Assembly: GCF_014205765.1 (NCBI RefSeq)
Contig: NZ_JACIIZ010000003.1
Location: forward strand, 186,001 to 250,000
Direction of reading: 5' to 3'
Length of the DNA: 64,000 nucleotides
Origin: Nitrospirillum iridis
Lineage (GTDB): Bacteria > Pseudomonadota > Alphaproteobacteria > Azospirillales > Azospirillaceae
Made by a program: the position numbers and the translations under genes. The notes beneath the pieces were generated by a model. The model did not search any database. It worked only from the letters and a program-made list of their open reading frames with translations, and was not told where the DNA came from. Shown one piece after another: positions 1 to 9,142 of this stretch. Each line of letters begins with the position of its first letter. Position 1 is the first letter of the stretch.

Positions 1-2726
1 GCCAGGAAGCGCAGGGCGTGGTCGTTCAGGTCCGGCTCCACAAAGCCCTTGTCACCGGCGAAGCCGCAGCAGCCCACCCGCTCCGGCGTCACCACCGTGC
101 GGGCGCAGGCCTTGGCCACGGCGGCCGCCTGCGGGTCGATGCCCATCTTGCGGGCCGCACAGTTGAGGTGCAGCAGCACGGGCTCCGCCTGCGGCGTCGG
201 GTTCAGGCGGGGCAGGGCGTCCTTGGCCAGGAATTCCACCAGATCCCGCACCGGAAGCCGGCCGGAAAGAAAGGTCTTCATGCGCTGGGTGCAGGCGCTG
301 GCGTCCATGATGATGGGGATGCGCCCATTGTCGCTGGCGGCGGCCAGGGCCGCCTCCATCTCCGCCGCCTTGGCGTCCGCCGCCTCCACCATGCCCTCGG
401 ACTCGAAGGCGAGGCCGCAGCACAGGTTGGTCAGGCCCTCCGGCACGATGGCGCGATAGCCGGCGCGATCCAGCACCCGCAGGGTGACGGCGGGCAGGGG
501 ATCGCCCTCGCCATCCTCCACCGCCGGGCCGAAGGTGCGGCCGGCGCAGGCGGCCAGGTAGACCACCGGGTCGCCGGTGCCGCCGGCCGGCGGCACGTCC
601 TTCAGCCAGGCCATGCTGGCCCCTTCCGGCAGGTTGGGGCCGACATGGGGCAGGCGGTCGCCCGACAGGCGGCGGGCGTGGGCGGCCAGGCTGGCCACCT
701 TCCTTGGCCCGAAGGCCTGGGACGCCAGCCCGGCCAGGGTCAGCGCCCCCCGGGTGGCGGCCAGCACGGTGCCGTAGTGGCGCCCCATCAGGCTGGCCAG
801 GGTGCGCGCCGTCCGCCCGTGGCGCCGGCCGCGCAGGACCTTGGTCAGCTGCCCGGTCTCGATACCCACCGGGCAGGCGGTGGCGCACAGGCCGCAGGCG
901 GCGCAGGTGTCGATGGCGTGATGGTCATAGAGGCCGCGCAACTCCGTCGCCGGGTCACGTCCAGCATCCCCCAGGGCCTCCAGCCGCGCGATCTCGCGCA
1001 GGCCGGTGATGCGCTGCCGGGGACTCAGCGTCATGCCGTGCGACGGGCACATCTTCTCGCAGAAGCCGCACTCCATGCAGGTGTCGACCAGGGCGTGCGC
1101 CGGGGGCAGGGGCTTCAGGTTCTCCAGGTGCAGGGTGGGGTTGGTGTTCAGCAGCACGCCGGGGTTCAGCAGGTTGGCGGGGTCCAGCAGGCGCTTGATC
1201 TCCCACATCAGCGCCGTGGCGGCCTTGCCCCATTCCAGCTCGACGAAGGGCGCCATGTTGCGGCCGGTGCCGTGCTCCGCCTTCAGTGAGCCGTCGTACT
1301 TCTCCACCACGATGCGCACCATCTCATCCATGAAGCGGGCGTGGCGGTCGATCTCCTCCCGGGTGCTGAAGTCCTGGGCGAAGACGAAGTGCAGGTTGCC
1401 GGCCAGGGCATGGCCCATCAGGATGGCGTCCGGATAGCCGTGCTTGTCGAACAGCGCCCGCATGTCGTGGCAGGCCTCCGCCAGATCCTCGATGCGGAAG
1501 GCCACGTCCTCGATGATGACGCTGGTGCCGGTCTGGCGCATGGCGCCCACGGTCGGGATCAGGCCTTTGCGGATCTTCCACAGCTTGGTGTATTCGGCCA
1601 CGTCGGTGGTGAAGGCCGGCGGCCGCAGCAGCGTGACGCCGGTCAGCAGCTGTTCGATGGCGGCGATGTTCTCCTGCAAGGCTTCGGGGCTGGTCGCCCG
1701 GGTTTCCACCAGCAGGGAGGCGACGTCGTCGCCCATGCTGTCGATCTCCGGCGGCAGGCCCGGCTGGCCCTTGGCGCTGCGCAGGCTGGCCCTGTCCATC
1801 AATTCCACCGCCGCCACCGGCCCGCCGTTCAGCAGGCAGGCGGCGCGGCCCGCCTCCACCACGTCGGGGAACAGCAGCAGGGCGCTGGCCTTGTCGGCCA
1901 GTTCCGGCACGGTGCGGTAGGTGACCTCCGCGATGAAGCCCAGCGTCCCCTCCGACCCGATCAGCAGGTGGGCCAGGATGTCGACCGGGTCCTCATAGTC
2001 CACCAGGGAATTCAGGCTGTAGCCGGTGGTGTTCTTGATGGCGAACTTGCGCCGGATGCGGTTGGCCAGGGCCTCATCCGCCCGCACCCGCCGGCCCATT
2101 TCGTCCAGCCGGGCCAGAAGCTCGGCATGGCTGACGCGGAAGGCGGCCACGCTGGCGGGGTCGCCGGTGTCGACCAGCGTGCCATCCGCCAGCATGAAGC
2201 GCAGGGACAGCAACGTCTTGTAGGTGTTCTCATGCGTGCCGCAGCACATGCCGGACGAATTGTTGGCGGCGATGCCGCCGATCTTGCAGCTCTCGATGGA
2301 GGCCGGGTCCGGCCCGATCTTGCGGCCATAGGGGGCCAGGCGGCGGTTGACCTCCGCCCCGATGATGCCGGGCTGGACCTTGATGACGCTGCCGTCGTCG
2401 TTGATGACCGAGCGGTGCCAGCCGTCACCCAGCACCATCAACAGGCTGTCGGTGATGGCCTGGCCGGAGAGGGAGGTGCCGGCGGCGCGGAAGGTGACGG
2501 GCGTGCCATGGCGGCGGCAGGCCGCCAGCACGGCGCTGACCTCCGCCTCATTGTCCACCCGCACCACCAGCTTGGGCACCAGGCGGTAGAAGCTGGCGTC
2601 GGTGCCATAGGCCAGGCGGCGCAGGGCGTCGGTGATCAGGCGTTCGGCCGGCACCACGCCCGCCAGCTCGGCGCGCAGGGCGTCGTAATCACGGGTGAGG
2701 GCAGGGTCCAACGTGCTATCCGGCAT
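1..2726 (-). CDS. FAD-linked oxidase / Fe-S protein, D-lactate dehydrogenase-like (3' end outside window)
   Basis: The open frame runs from an ATG at 2726 to the window edge (about 908 codons), so the C-terminus is missing. The N-terminal half is a PCMH-type FAD-binding domain with the signature FRAAGTSLSGQAITD near residue 85 and GGIAANNSSGMCCG further on, followed by an FAD oxidase C-terminal domain. The C-terminal third has ferredoxin-like cysteine clusters (FCEKMCP, CAACGLCATACPVG) and CCG-type cysteine motifs (NLCCG, GCCGFAGDKG). This domain order matches membrane-associated D-lactate or glycolate dehydrogenases that pass electrons to quinone. It lies 6 bp after lutC and has a GGGGAG ribosome site, so it is the last gene of the lut operon. 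Together with LutABC it would let the cell oxidise both lactate isomers. D-lactate as substrate is inferred from family and context. Confidence 0.88.
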   Translation of the reverse strand, partial: MPDSTLDPALTRDYDALRAELAGVVPAERLITDALRRLAYGTDASFYRLVPKLVVRVDNEAEVSAVLAACRRHGTPVTFRAAGTSLSGQAITDSLLMVLGDGWHRSVINDDGSVIKVQPGIIGAEVNRRLAPYGRKIGPDPASIESCKIGGIAANNSSGMCCGTHENTYKTLLSLRFMLADGTLVDTGDPASVAAFRVSHAELLARLDEMGRRVRADEALANRIRRKFAIKNTTGYSLNSLVDYEDPVDILAHLLIGSEGTLGFIAEVTYRTVPELADKASALLLFPDVVEAGRAACLLNGGPVAAVELMDRASLRSAKGQPGLPPEIDSMGDDVASLLVETRATSPEALQENIAAIEQLLTGVTLLRPPAFTTDVAEYTKLWKIRKGLIPTVGAMRQTGTSVIIEDVAFRIEDLAEACHDMRALFDKHGYPDAILMGHALAGNLHFVFAQDFSTREEIDRHARFMDEMVRIVVEKYDGSLKAEHGTGRNMAPFVELEWGKAATALMWEIKRLLDPANLLNPGVLLNTNPTLHLENLKPLPPAHALVDTCMECGFCEKMCPSHGMTLSPRQRITGLREIARLEALGDAGRDPATELRGLYDHHAIDTCAACGLCATACPVGIETGQLTKVLRGRRHGRTARTLASLMGRHYGTVLAATRGALTLAGLASQAFGPRKVASLAAHARRLSGDRLPHVGPNLPEGASMAWLKDVPPAGGTGDPVVYLAACAGRTFGPAVEDGEGDPLPAVTLRVLDRAGYRAIVPEGLTNLCCGLAFESEGMVEAADAKAAEMEAALAAASDNGRIPIIMDASACTQRMKTFLSGRLPVRDLVEFLAKDALPRLNPTPQAEPVLLHLNCAARKMGIDPQAAAVAKACARTVVTPERVGCCGFAGDKGFVEPDLNDHALRFL

Positions 2727-2732
2727 GACCGT

Positions 2733-3386
2733 TCACTCCCCTTCCTTCTTCACCAGCAGGATGATCAGTTCCTTGGGCCCATGGACGCCATAGGCCAGCG
2801 TCTGCTCGATATCGGATGTCTTGGACGGGCCGGAGATCAAGAGGGCATTGGTGGGCATGCCGGCCGCCCAGCCGCCGTCCCGCACCGCGGCCGCCAGGGT
2901 GTCGTGCAGCGTGTCCTCCTCCAGCACGGCGATGTGCAGGGGGGGCAGCAGCGACAGCAGGCGCGGCTCCTGCGCCGTCGGCCACAGGATCAGGGTCCCG
3001 GTCTCCGCGATGCCGCCCAGCGTGCCGGTCAGGCCGGCATCCACCTGGTGCACCAGCGCGTCCTTCAACTCCTCCACCGCGCGGTCATAGGCGACCAGGG
3101 GGGGCAGGGGCACGCCATCGGCCGCCGCCCGCATCAGGGCGTCGCCCCGGGCCGTGCCGGGGGCGACCATCAGGGAGCGCACGCCGCGATTGCCCAGGAT
3201 GGTGGCCAGGCGCGCCGGCCAGTCGGCCGCCGTTACGTCATGGATCTCGGCGTGGCTGGCCTCCGCCATCTGGCGGAAACGGGCGGTCTTGTCCGGATAG
3301 GTTGGCGGCGTCCAGGACGGCAAGGGGGGGCCGGGGCGGGCGGGGGCGGCCTTCAGGCGGCCCAGGATGGCTTCACGCGCGCTCAT
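2733..3386 (-). CDS. lutC: LutC/YkgG family protein of the lactate utilisation complex
   Basis: This 217-residue protein fits the LUD (LutB/LutC) domain family. It has the conserved segment GIAETGTLILWPTA and the C-terminal LLISGPSKTSDIEQTLAYGVHGPKEL, written here as separate motifs LLISGPSKTSDIE and GVHGPKEL, which are typical of LutC. It acts with LutA and LutB in oxidation of L-lactate to pyruvate. The start ATG overlaps the lutB stop in an ATGA junction at 3383-3386, so translation is probably coupled. It is followed 6 bp later by the FAD/Fe-S oxidase. Confidence 0.93.
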   Translation of the reverse strand: MSAREAILGRLKAAPARPGPPLPSWTPPTYPDKTARFRQMAEASHAEIHDVTAADWPARLATILGNRGVRSLMVAPGTARGDALMRAAADGVPLPPLVAYDRAVEELKDALVHQVDAGLTGTLGGIAETGTLILWPTAQEPRLLSLLPPLHIAVLEEDTLHDTLAAAVRDGGWAAGMPTNALLISGPSKTSDIEQTLAYGVHGPKELIILLVKKEGE

Positions 3387-4873
3387 TTCGGCACCTCGTT
3401 CAGATAACCGCGCTCCCGCGCCAGATCATGCAGGGTGCGCGGTTTGAAGCGCGGCTTGGCCCGCGCCCGGGTCCAGTCGCGCATCAAGGGGGCGCTGGCC
3501 GGCACCCAGTTGCCGCCCCAGGCCAGGGCGCGGGTGACCATGCGGTACAGCAGCGGCCGGGTATAGACCAGGCGCCAGCCGGCCCAGACCAGGCTTTCCA
3601 TCCGCGACCGCTCCGCCCCGCCGTCCTTGACCACGGGAAGGTGCGTCGCCGTCTCCTCCGTCGGCCGCACCGCCTCGCGACGCAGGCGCACCAGCAGGTC
3701 GGGGATGGGGATCTTGACCGGGCAGACCTCCGCGCAGGCGTTGCACAGGGTGGAGGCGTGGGGCTGGTCGCCGGCGGCGTCCAGGCCCTGCAGCTGCGGC
3801 GTCAGGATCTTGCCGATGGGGCCGGGGTATATCGCGTTGTAGGTGTGGCCGCCGACGCGGGTATAGACCGGGCAGTGGTTCATGCAGGCCGCACAGCGGA
3901 TGCAGCGCAGCGTGTCCGCCAGCTCCACATCCTGGTAGACGCGGCTGCGCCCGGCATCCAGCAGCACCAGGTGCACGGCGGTGGGCCCGTCCTTCTCCCC
4001 CGGTTTACGGGGGCCGCTGATCATGTTGACATAGGTGGTGATGGGCTGGCCGGTGGCGGAGCGGGGTAGCAGGGCCAGCAGCGGCACCACATCGTCCAGC
4101 GTCTCCACCACCTTCTCGATGCCGGTCACGGCGATGTGCAGGGGCGGCAGGGTGGTGGACAGGCGGCCGTTGCCCTCATTCTCGATCAGCACCAGGGTGC
4201 CCGTCTCCGCCACCGCGAAATTGACGCCGGAGATGCCGGCGTCGGCGCTGGCGAAGCGGTCGCGCAGCACCCGGCGGGCGGCGGCGGTCAGCTCATCCAC
4301 GTCGCCGGTGCGGCCCAGGCCGGGGATCTTCTCCGCGAACAGGTCGGAGATCTCATCCTTGTTCTTGTGGATGCAGGGCATGACGATGTGGGATGGCGTC
4401 TCCCCCGCCAGCTGGATGATGTATTCGCCCAGATCCGATTCCACCGCCTCGATGCCGTGCCGCTCCAGATGGGCGTTCAGGTGCATCTCCTCCGACACCA
4501 TGGACTTGCCCTTGATGACGGTGCGGGCGCCCGCCCGCTGCAGGATGTCCAGGACGATGGCGTTGGCCTCGTCCGTCGTCTCCGCCCAATGCACCTGGAC
4601 GCCGTTGGCGGTCAGGTTGGATTCCAGCCGCTCCAGCAATTCCGGCAGCTTGGACAGGGCGCGGGCCTTGACCGCCGCCCCCCGTTCCCGCAGTTCGGCC
4701 CAATAGGCCGGATCCGGGAACTGGGCGGCGCGCTTGGCCATCAGGCCGTCCATGGCGCGGCGGAAGTTGCGGCGCAGTTGCGGGTTGTTCAGCGCGTCCG
4801 GCGCCCTTTCAGCGAACCGGGGGCCATGCTCTGGATGGTGTCCGCCATCAGCCACCCCCCCTTTAGCGTGCAT
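3383..4873 (-). CDS. lutB: LutB/LldF iron-sulfur lactate oxidation protein
   Basis: This is the LUD domain plus ferredoxin protein of the LutABC L-lactate oxidation complex. It has two 4Fe-4S clusters (CIRCAACMNHCP and CNACAEVCP) in the C-terminal part, and TVIKGKSMVSEE and FAVAETGTLVLIENEGNGR in the LUD domain. Length is normal for the family (about 480). The N-terminus is odd. The ATG at 4873 gives a Gly/His-rich start with no family resemblance. A second ATG at 4848 has a G-rich ribosome site 7 bp upstream and begins MADTIQSMAP, which would join well to the family-like RFAERAPDALNN, but it is in another frame. A single missing base in the five-G run at 4819-4823 would explain this. It overlaps lutA by 11 bp and lutC by 4 bp. 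Confidence 0.9.
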   Translation of the reverse strand: MHAKGGVADGGHHPEHGPRFAERAPDALNNPQLRRNFRRAMDGLMAKRAAQFPDPAYWAELRERGAAVKARALSKLPELLERLESNLTANGVQVHWAETTDEANAIVLDILQRAGARTVIKGKSMVSEEMHLNAHLERHGIEAVESDLGEYIIQLAGETPSHIVMPCIHKNKDEISDLFAEKIPGLGRTGDVDELTAAARRVLRDRFASADAGISGVNFAVAETGTLVLIENEGNGRLSTTLPPLHIAVTGIEKVVETLDDVVPLLALLPRSATGQPITTYVNMISGPRKPGEKDGPTAVHLVLLDAGRSRVYQDVELADTLRCIRCAACMNHCPVYTRVGGHTYNAIYPGPIGKILTPQLQGLDAAGDQPHASTLCNACAEVCPVKIPIPDLLVRLRREAVRPTEETATHLPVVKDGGAERSRMESLVWAGWRLVYTRPLLYRMVTRALAWGGNWVPASAPLMRDWTRARAKPRFKPRTLHDLARERGYLNEVPK

Positions 4874-5735
4874 GACAGCGCTCCATCAGGAATTCGGCGA
4901 TGTGGCGGCAGCGGGTGCCGTCGCCCACCTTCTCGGCATGGCCGCCGATGTTCATCAGGCAACCGCAATCGCCCGACAGCAGGGTGCCGGCCCCGGTGTC
5001 GCGGACGCTGGCCAGCTTGTCCGCCACCATGGCGGTGGACACCGCCGCCTGGCGCACGGCGAAGGTGCCGCCGAAGCCGCAGCATTCCCGCTCGCGGCTG
5101 TTCTCCACCAGGGTGACGTTGGCCAGCTGGCGCAGCAGGGCCTTGGGCTCATCGGTCACGCCCATCTCGCGCAGGGAGTGGCAGGACGGGTGCCAGGTGA
5201 CGGTCATCGGCTCACCCTTGTCCTGAAGAGTGACACCCAACACATTGACCAGGAAGGCCGTCAGCTCATGGATGCGGGCGGCGAAGGCGATGGCGCGCGG
5301 CTGGTCGGGGTCGCCCTCGAACAGGTGGGGGTAGTGGGTCTTCATCATCCCGGCGCAGGACCCGGAGGGCACGACGATGGGCAGGTCGCCGGGGAAGGCG
5401 TCCAGCTGGGCCCGGGCCACCGCCTTGGCCTCCTCCAGATAGCCCGAGTTGCGGGCCGGCTGGCCGCAGCAGCTTTGCCCCTCCGGAAAGATCACCGTCA
5501 CCCCGGCATGGCGCAGCAGGTCCATGCCCGCCAGTCCGGCCTCCGGATACAGCATGTCCACCAGGCAGGTGCCGAAGAAATAGACCCTGTCCGGTTTTGG
5601 GTCCGGCTTTGGGGCCGACTTCGGGGCCGGTGTGGCGGGGGATGACGTGGCGGCGGTCAAAAGCGCGTCCCTTTCAGGAGAAGGTGCCCCTCCGTCCCGA
5701 TTGCGGCGGGCCGGTGGGGAAATTGTCGCGGGCAT
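4863..5735 (-). CDS. lutA: LutA/LldE (Fe-S)-binding CCG-domain protein
   Basis: First gene of the lut operon. The protein begins its conserved part with RVYFFGTCLVDMLYP and carries two CCG cysteine-rich modules (SCCGQPARNSG and ECCGFGGTFAV, with paired upstream cysteines in SGSCAGM and WHPSCHSLREMG). These bind Fe-S in the heterodisulfide reductase/LutA family. It works with LutB and LutC to oxidise L-lactate. The longest frame starts at 5735, but that ATG abuts the operator palindromes and has no ribosome site. A TTG at 5660, preceded by GAAAGGGA, is a likelier start and leaves about 265 residues, closer to family length. Confidence 0.92.
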   Translation of the reverse strand: MPATISPPARRNRDGGAPSPERDALLTAATSSPATPAPKSAPKPDPKPDRVYFFGTCLVDMLYPEAGLAGMDLLRHAGVTVIFPEGQSCCGQPARNSGYLEEAKAVARAQLDAFPGDLPIVVPSGSCAGMMKTHYPHLFEGDPDQPRAIAFAARIHELTAFLVNVLGVTLQDKGEPMTVTWHPSCHSLREMGVTDEPKALLRQLANVTLVENSRERECCGFGGTFAVRQAAVSTAMVADKLASVRDTGAGTLLSGDCGCLMNIGGHAEKVGDGTRCRHIAEFLMERCHAR

Positions 5736-6261
5736 ATTTTACCAAGCATAAATCTTGGTCAAATCATTTTACCAAGGCCAGGGCCTCAGGCCGCGCGGGG
5801 ACGCACCCCGCCTACTTCAAAGGGGGTAACCCATGCCTTGGCCGCCCTGCCTCCCACCCCAGGGGGCCTGATCCTCGCCGGACCCGCCCCGTGACCGGCG
5901 ATAAAACCAAGACCTTGGATTAGGGCCGACTTTTCCGTTTGCGCCCGCCGGGCGCGCGGGTTATCCATCATGGTATCCATGGTACAGTAATTTGACCAGG
6001 GAGACAGCAGCCCGGGCGATACCGGGAACCGATAGTGCAAGCGCCTGTTTGTTACGTGCCTGAGGGACAGTGAGAACGCCGGCGGGTACCGGCCGCTCCG
6101 GGTCCCCGGCGCCGGGATGCCGCCCAGGAGGGGCTGGGCCGTCCATGAGCGGGGCGGGCCCCATCCTCCTCCCGTGGCGATCATCCGTTCCCGGCACCGG
6201 CCCAGCCGCCCACCCGCCTGCCTTCGCGTCGCCGATCTGACAACAAAAGGGGGGGAAGGCC
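5736..6261. promoter_or_regulatory. Divergent lutA / L-lactate permease control region
   Basis: This 526-bp gap separates the leftward lut operon from the rightward permease. Next to lutA it holds a 17-bp imperfect palindrome, GGTCAAATCATTTTACC (5757-5773), and an 11-bp direct repeat ATTTTACCAAG at 5736-5746 and 5766-5776, exactly 30 bp apart (about three helical turns). ACCAAG at 5741-5746 and CTTGGT at 5754-5759 also form an inverted pair. The layout is typical of a GntR/FadR-type operator region with more than one dimer site. I see no other clear element in 5777-6261. Confidence 0.6.
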
Positions 6262-7908
6262 ATGCAGCCTTGGGTCCAGGTCTATGACCCGTTCGGGAAT
6301 ATGGTGGTGTCCGCGCTGGTCGCGTCGCTGCCCATCATTTTCTTCCTTGTCGCGCTGGCCGTCCTGCGGCTCAAGGGCTATGTCGCCGGCAGCCTGACCG
6401 TGCTGCTGGCCCTGGTCATCGCCATCGCCGCCTACGGCATGCCGGCCTCGTCCGCCATCGCCGCCGTGGTCTACGGCTTCTTCTACGGCCTGTGGCCCAT
6501 CGCCTGGATCATCATCGCCGCCGTCTTCCTCTACAAGATCACGGTGAAGACCGGGCAGTTCGACATCATCCGCGCCTCCGTCATCTCGATCACCGAGGAC
6601 CAGCGGCTGCAGATGCTGATGGTGGGCTTCGCCTTCGGCGCCTTCCTGGAAGGCGCGGCGGGCTTCGGCGCGCCGGTGGCCATCACCGCCGCCATCCTGG
6701 CGGGCCTGGGCTTCAACCCGCTCTACGCCGCCGGCCTCTGCCTCATCGCCAACACCGCCCCGGTGGCCTTCGGTGCCATGGGCACGCCCATCATCGTCGG
6801 CGCCCAGGTCTCAGGATTGGACGTCTACAAGGTGGCGGCCATGACCGGGCGGCAGCTGCCGGCCCTGTCGGTGTTCGTGCCCTTCTGGCTGGTCTTCATC
6901 ATGGACGGCGTCAAGGGCGTGAAGGAAACCTGGCCCGCCATCCTGGTGACGGGCGTCAGCTTCGCCGTCGCCCAGTACTTCACCTCCAACCACATCGGCG
7001 CGGAACTGCCGGACATCATCTCCGCCCTCATCAGCCTGGTGTGCCTGACGGCCTTCCTGAAGGTGTGGAAGCCCAAGACCATCTTCCGCTTCAAGGAGCA
7101 GAGCGTGGTGGAGCAGGAGGCCCGGATCTACACCCCCGGCCAGGTGATCAAGGCGTGGTCGCCCTTCCTCATCCTCACCGTCATCGTGACGATCTGGAGC
7201 CTGAAGCCCTTCAAGGCCCTGTTCGGCAAGGGGGGCAGCCTGTCCGACACGGTGTTCCTGTTCGACGTGCCCAGCCTGCACAACCTGGTGACCAAGGTGG
7301 CCCCCATCGTGAAGGCCGCCAGCCCCTATGCCGCGCAGTACAAGCTGGACGTGCTGGCCGCCACCGGCACCGCCATCCTGATCGCCGCGTTGCTCAGCAT
7401 GATCGTGCTGCGCTACAGCCCGGCCAAGGCGCTGGGCACCTTTGGTGAAACCTTGGTGGAGCTGAAGTGGCCGATGGTCACCATCGGCTCCGTCCTGGCC
7501 TTCGCCTACATCGCCAACTATTCGGGCCTGTCCTCCACCCTGGCCCTGATGCTGGCGGAGGCGGGCAAGGGCTTCCCCTTCTTCTCGCCCATCCTGGGCT
7601 GGCTGGGGGTGTTCCTCACCGGGTCCGACACCTCAAGCAACGCCTTGTTCGGCGCCTTGCAGGCCACCACGGCGCAGCAGATCGGCGTGTCCGACCTGTT
7701 GCTGGTGGCGGCCAACAGCAGTGGCGGCGTCACCGGCAAGATGATCTCCCCGCAAAGCATCGCCGTGGCCTGCGCCGCCGTCGGCCTGGTGGGCAGCGAG
7801 TCCGCCCTGCTGCGCTTCACGCTGAAGCACAGCCTGTTCTTCGTCTGCATCGTGGGCGTCATCACCCTGCTGCAGGCCTATGTCTTCACCGGCATGATCC
7901 CGCAGTGA
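6262..7908 (+). CDS. lldP: L-lactate permease (LctP family)
   Basis: This 548-residue polytopic inner-membrane protein imports lactate, probably with protons. It opens with the family signature [20 protein letters not shown], and has [17 protein letters not shown] near residue 130 and [14 protein letters not shown] near residue 450, all typical of LctP/LldP. About 13 hydrophobic segments are visible, and length matches the family. A strong purine-rich ribosome site (AAAAGGGGGGGAAGG) lies just before the ATG. It is transcribed away from lutABC, so the region encodes uptake and oxidation of lactate together. Confidence 0.95.
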   Translation: MQPWVQVYDPFGNMVVSALVASLPIIFFLVALAVLRLKGYVAGSLTVLLALVIAIAAYGMPASSAIAAVVYGFFYGLWPIAWIIIAAVFLYKITVKTGQFDIIRASVISITEDQRLQMLMVGFAFGAFLEGAAGFGAPVAITAAILAGLGFNPLYAAGLCLIANTAPVAFGAMGTPIIVGAQVSGLDVYKVAAMTGRQLPALSVFVPFWLVFIMDGVKGVKETWPAILVTGVSFAVAQYFTSNHIGAELPDIISALISLVCLTAFLKVWKPKTIFRFKEQSVVEQEARIYTPGQVIKAWSPFLILTVIVTIWSLKPFKALFGKGGSLSDTVFLFDVPSLHNLVTKVAPIVKAASPYAAQYKLDVLAATGTAILIAALLSMIVLRYSPAKALGTFGETLVELKWPMVTIGSVLAFAYIANYSGLSSTLALMLAEAGKGFPFFSPILGWLGVFLTGSDTSSNALFGALQATTAQQIGVSDLLLVAANSSGGVTGKMISPQSIAVACAAVGLVGSESALLRFTLKHSLFFVCIVGVITLLQAYVFTGMIPQ

Positions 7909-7914
7909 GGGTGG

Positions 7915-7941
7915 GGCCCTGGCGGCCATGCCGCCGGGGCC
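7915..7941. terminator. Hairpin between convergent lldP and XRE regulator gene
   Basis: GGCCCTGGCGGC (7915-7926) pairs with GCCGCCGGGGCC (7930-7941) through 12 bp with one G-T pair and a 3-nt loop. It lies 7 bp after the permease stop and upstream of the end of the opposing gene. There is no T-run, so terminator function is inferred from position and stability. Confidence 0.5.
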
Positions 7942-7986
7942 GTCCCTCCGCGCGTGGACGCCGGGGGCACGCGGGCGGTCGCGGGT

Positions 7987-8409
7987 TCAGGATGACGGGG
8001 CCTTGGCCAGCCACTCATACCCCTCGATGATCCAGGCGGCCAGTTCCTGGGGGGACTGGCTCAGCATCGCCGGTTCGCGCCGGGTCGCTTCGATGAAATT
8101 GGCCAGGATCAGGCTAAGCCGGCCCCGGTCCAAGGGGGGCTGCTGGCCCGCGTGGTCGGGGGCGGGGGGCTGGGCGGCCGATGGCCGCATCTCGCCCGCG
8201 CCGGTGATCAGCCAGTCCAGGGAAATGCCGTACAGGGCGCGGATCGCCACCAGGAAGCTGTGGGGCGGAAAACTGGTGCCGCGCTCATAGCCCCCCATGG
8301 TGCCGATGTGGATACCCAGCGCCTTTGCCGCCTCCGCGCGATGCATGGCGCCCCGGGCCGCGATCAGGCGTTCCGCGAAGGCGTTCTTGGGTTTTAGAAT
8401 CTGAGCCAT
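7987..8409 (-). CDS. XRE-family helix-turn-helix regulator
   Basis: A protein of about 140 residues with a Cro/CI-type helix-turn-helix at residues 10-70 (KALGIHIGTMGGYERGTSFP, then SLDWLITGAGEM). The motif SLDWLITG after the helix-turn-helix is common in phage-like XRE repressors. The rest is a short alpha-helical tail ending EGYEWLAKAPSS, with no peptidase or metal-binding domain. A TTG at 8430 would add seven residues; the ATG at 8409 is preferred although its ribosome site is weak. It is convergent with lldP and stands alone, so its target is unknown. Confidence 0.8.
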   Translation of the reverse strand: MAQILKPKNAFAERLIAARGAMHRAEAAKALGIHIGTMGGYERGTSFPPHSFLVAIRALYGISLDWLITGAGEMRPSAAQPPAPDHAGQQPPLDRGRLSLILANFIEATRREPAMLSQSPQELAAWIIEGYEWLAKAPSS

Positions 8410-9142
8410 ATCTGGAAACCCGATTCTCAATATCGAGGCGGCGTTTCAGGTGTGGCATAAGGGTTTGCATTCAAACGAAAAAATTCAGAAACGCAACTTA
8501 TCATGCCGGTTTGATCCGCAGAAATGGCAGGCGAAGGCTTTTTGCCCTTTCCAATGTCTGGAAACTCAACTAAAATCCACCTCATGGGTTGCCTCTCCTC
8601 CCTTTTCCAACGGGCGCGCCCGCCCCTCGCGGAATGGGAAACATAACATGGTTAACGTGGTGCCGGTTGTATTTGGCTGGCGTCCGTGCCCGCCCCTGGG
8701 CGTGCGCCTTGAATGAAATTAAGGAGAAGCGTCAGGCTTATATTCGATCCCGGCGCCCCAGGGGCCCGCACTTATTATATTGGTTGGGAAGGCGCATGGC
8801 CTTGGCGCGTTGGCCATAGTTATCGCGGTCGTCCTTCCAATGTCGTTTCCCCGGTCATATGTCGGCCCGAATGCCGATGGCGGGCGCCGGAATTTAGAAT
8901 GCGCCCGTCTTCAATGCAAATCGAGCGTTCCAAAAGGCGTTATTTAATCAGAGGTGGACCGACAGCATCGGCGGGTGATTTTGTCGCCAAATTAATAAAA
9001 TTTTAAGATAAAAGTATTTATTAAATATCCAATGGTTATCCGCGTTCAGGCGCCCAAGGCAGGGGCGCCCGGCATCGACGCGGCCATGGGCGTCGTCGTG
9101 ACGATCGCCCCTTCTCATCCAACCCTCACTTTTGGGAAACCT
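8410..9142. other. Long intergenic region before the chemoreceptor gene
   Basis: This 733-bp stretch has only small open frames without recognisable products. Its GC content is lower than that of the flanking genes, with an AT-rich run at about 8985-9030 that may hold the promoter of the chemoreceptor gene. No repeat, RNA gene or IS end was recognised. Confidence 0.4.

Noticed and set aside
1341-3407. 688-codon open frame on the plus strand
   Set aside because: It is antisense to the FAD/Fe-S oxidase and lutC genes, Gly/Gln/His/Arg-rich without domain signature, as expected for a shadow frame in GC-rich DNA.
8713-9006. 97-codon frame before the chemoreceptor
   Set aside because: Arg/Pro-rich, no homology pattern, no convincing ribosome site.
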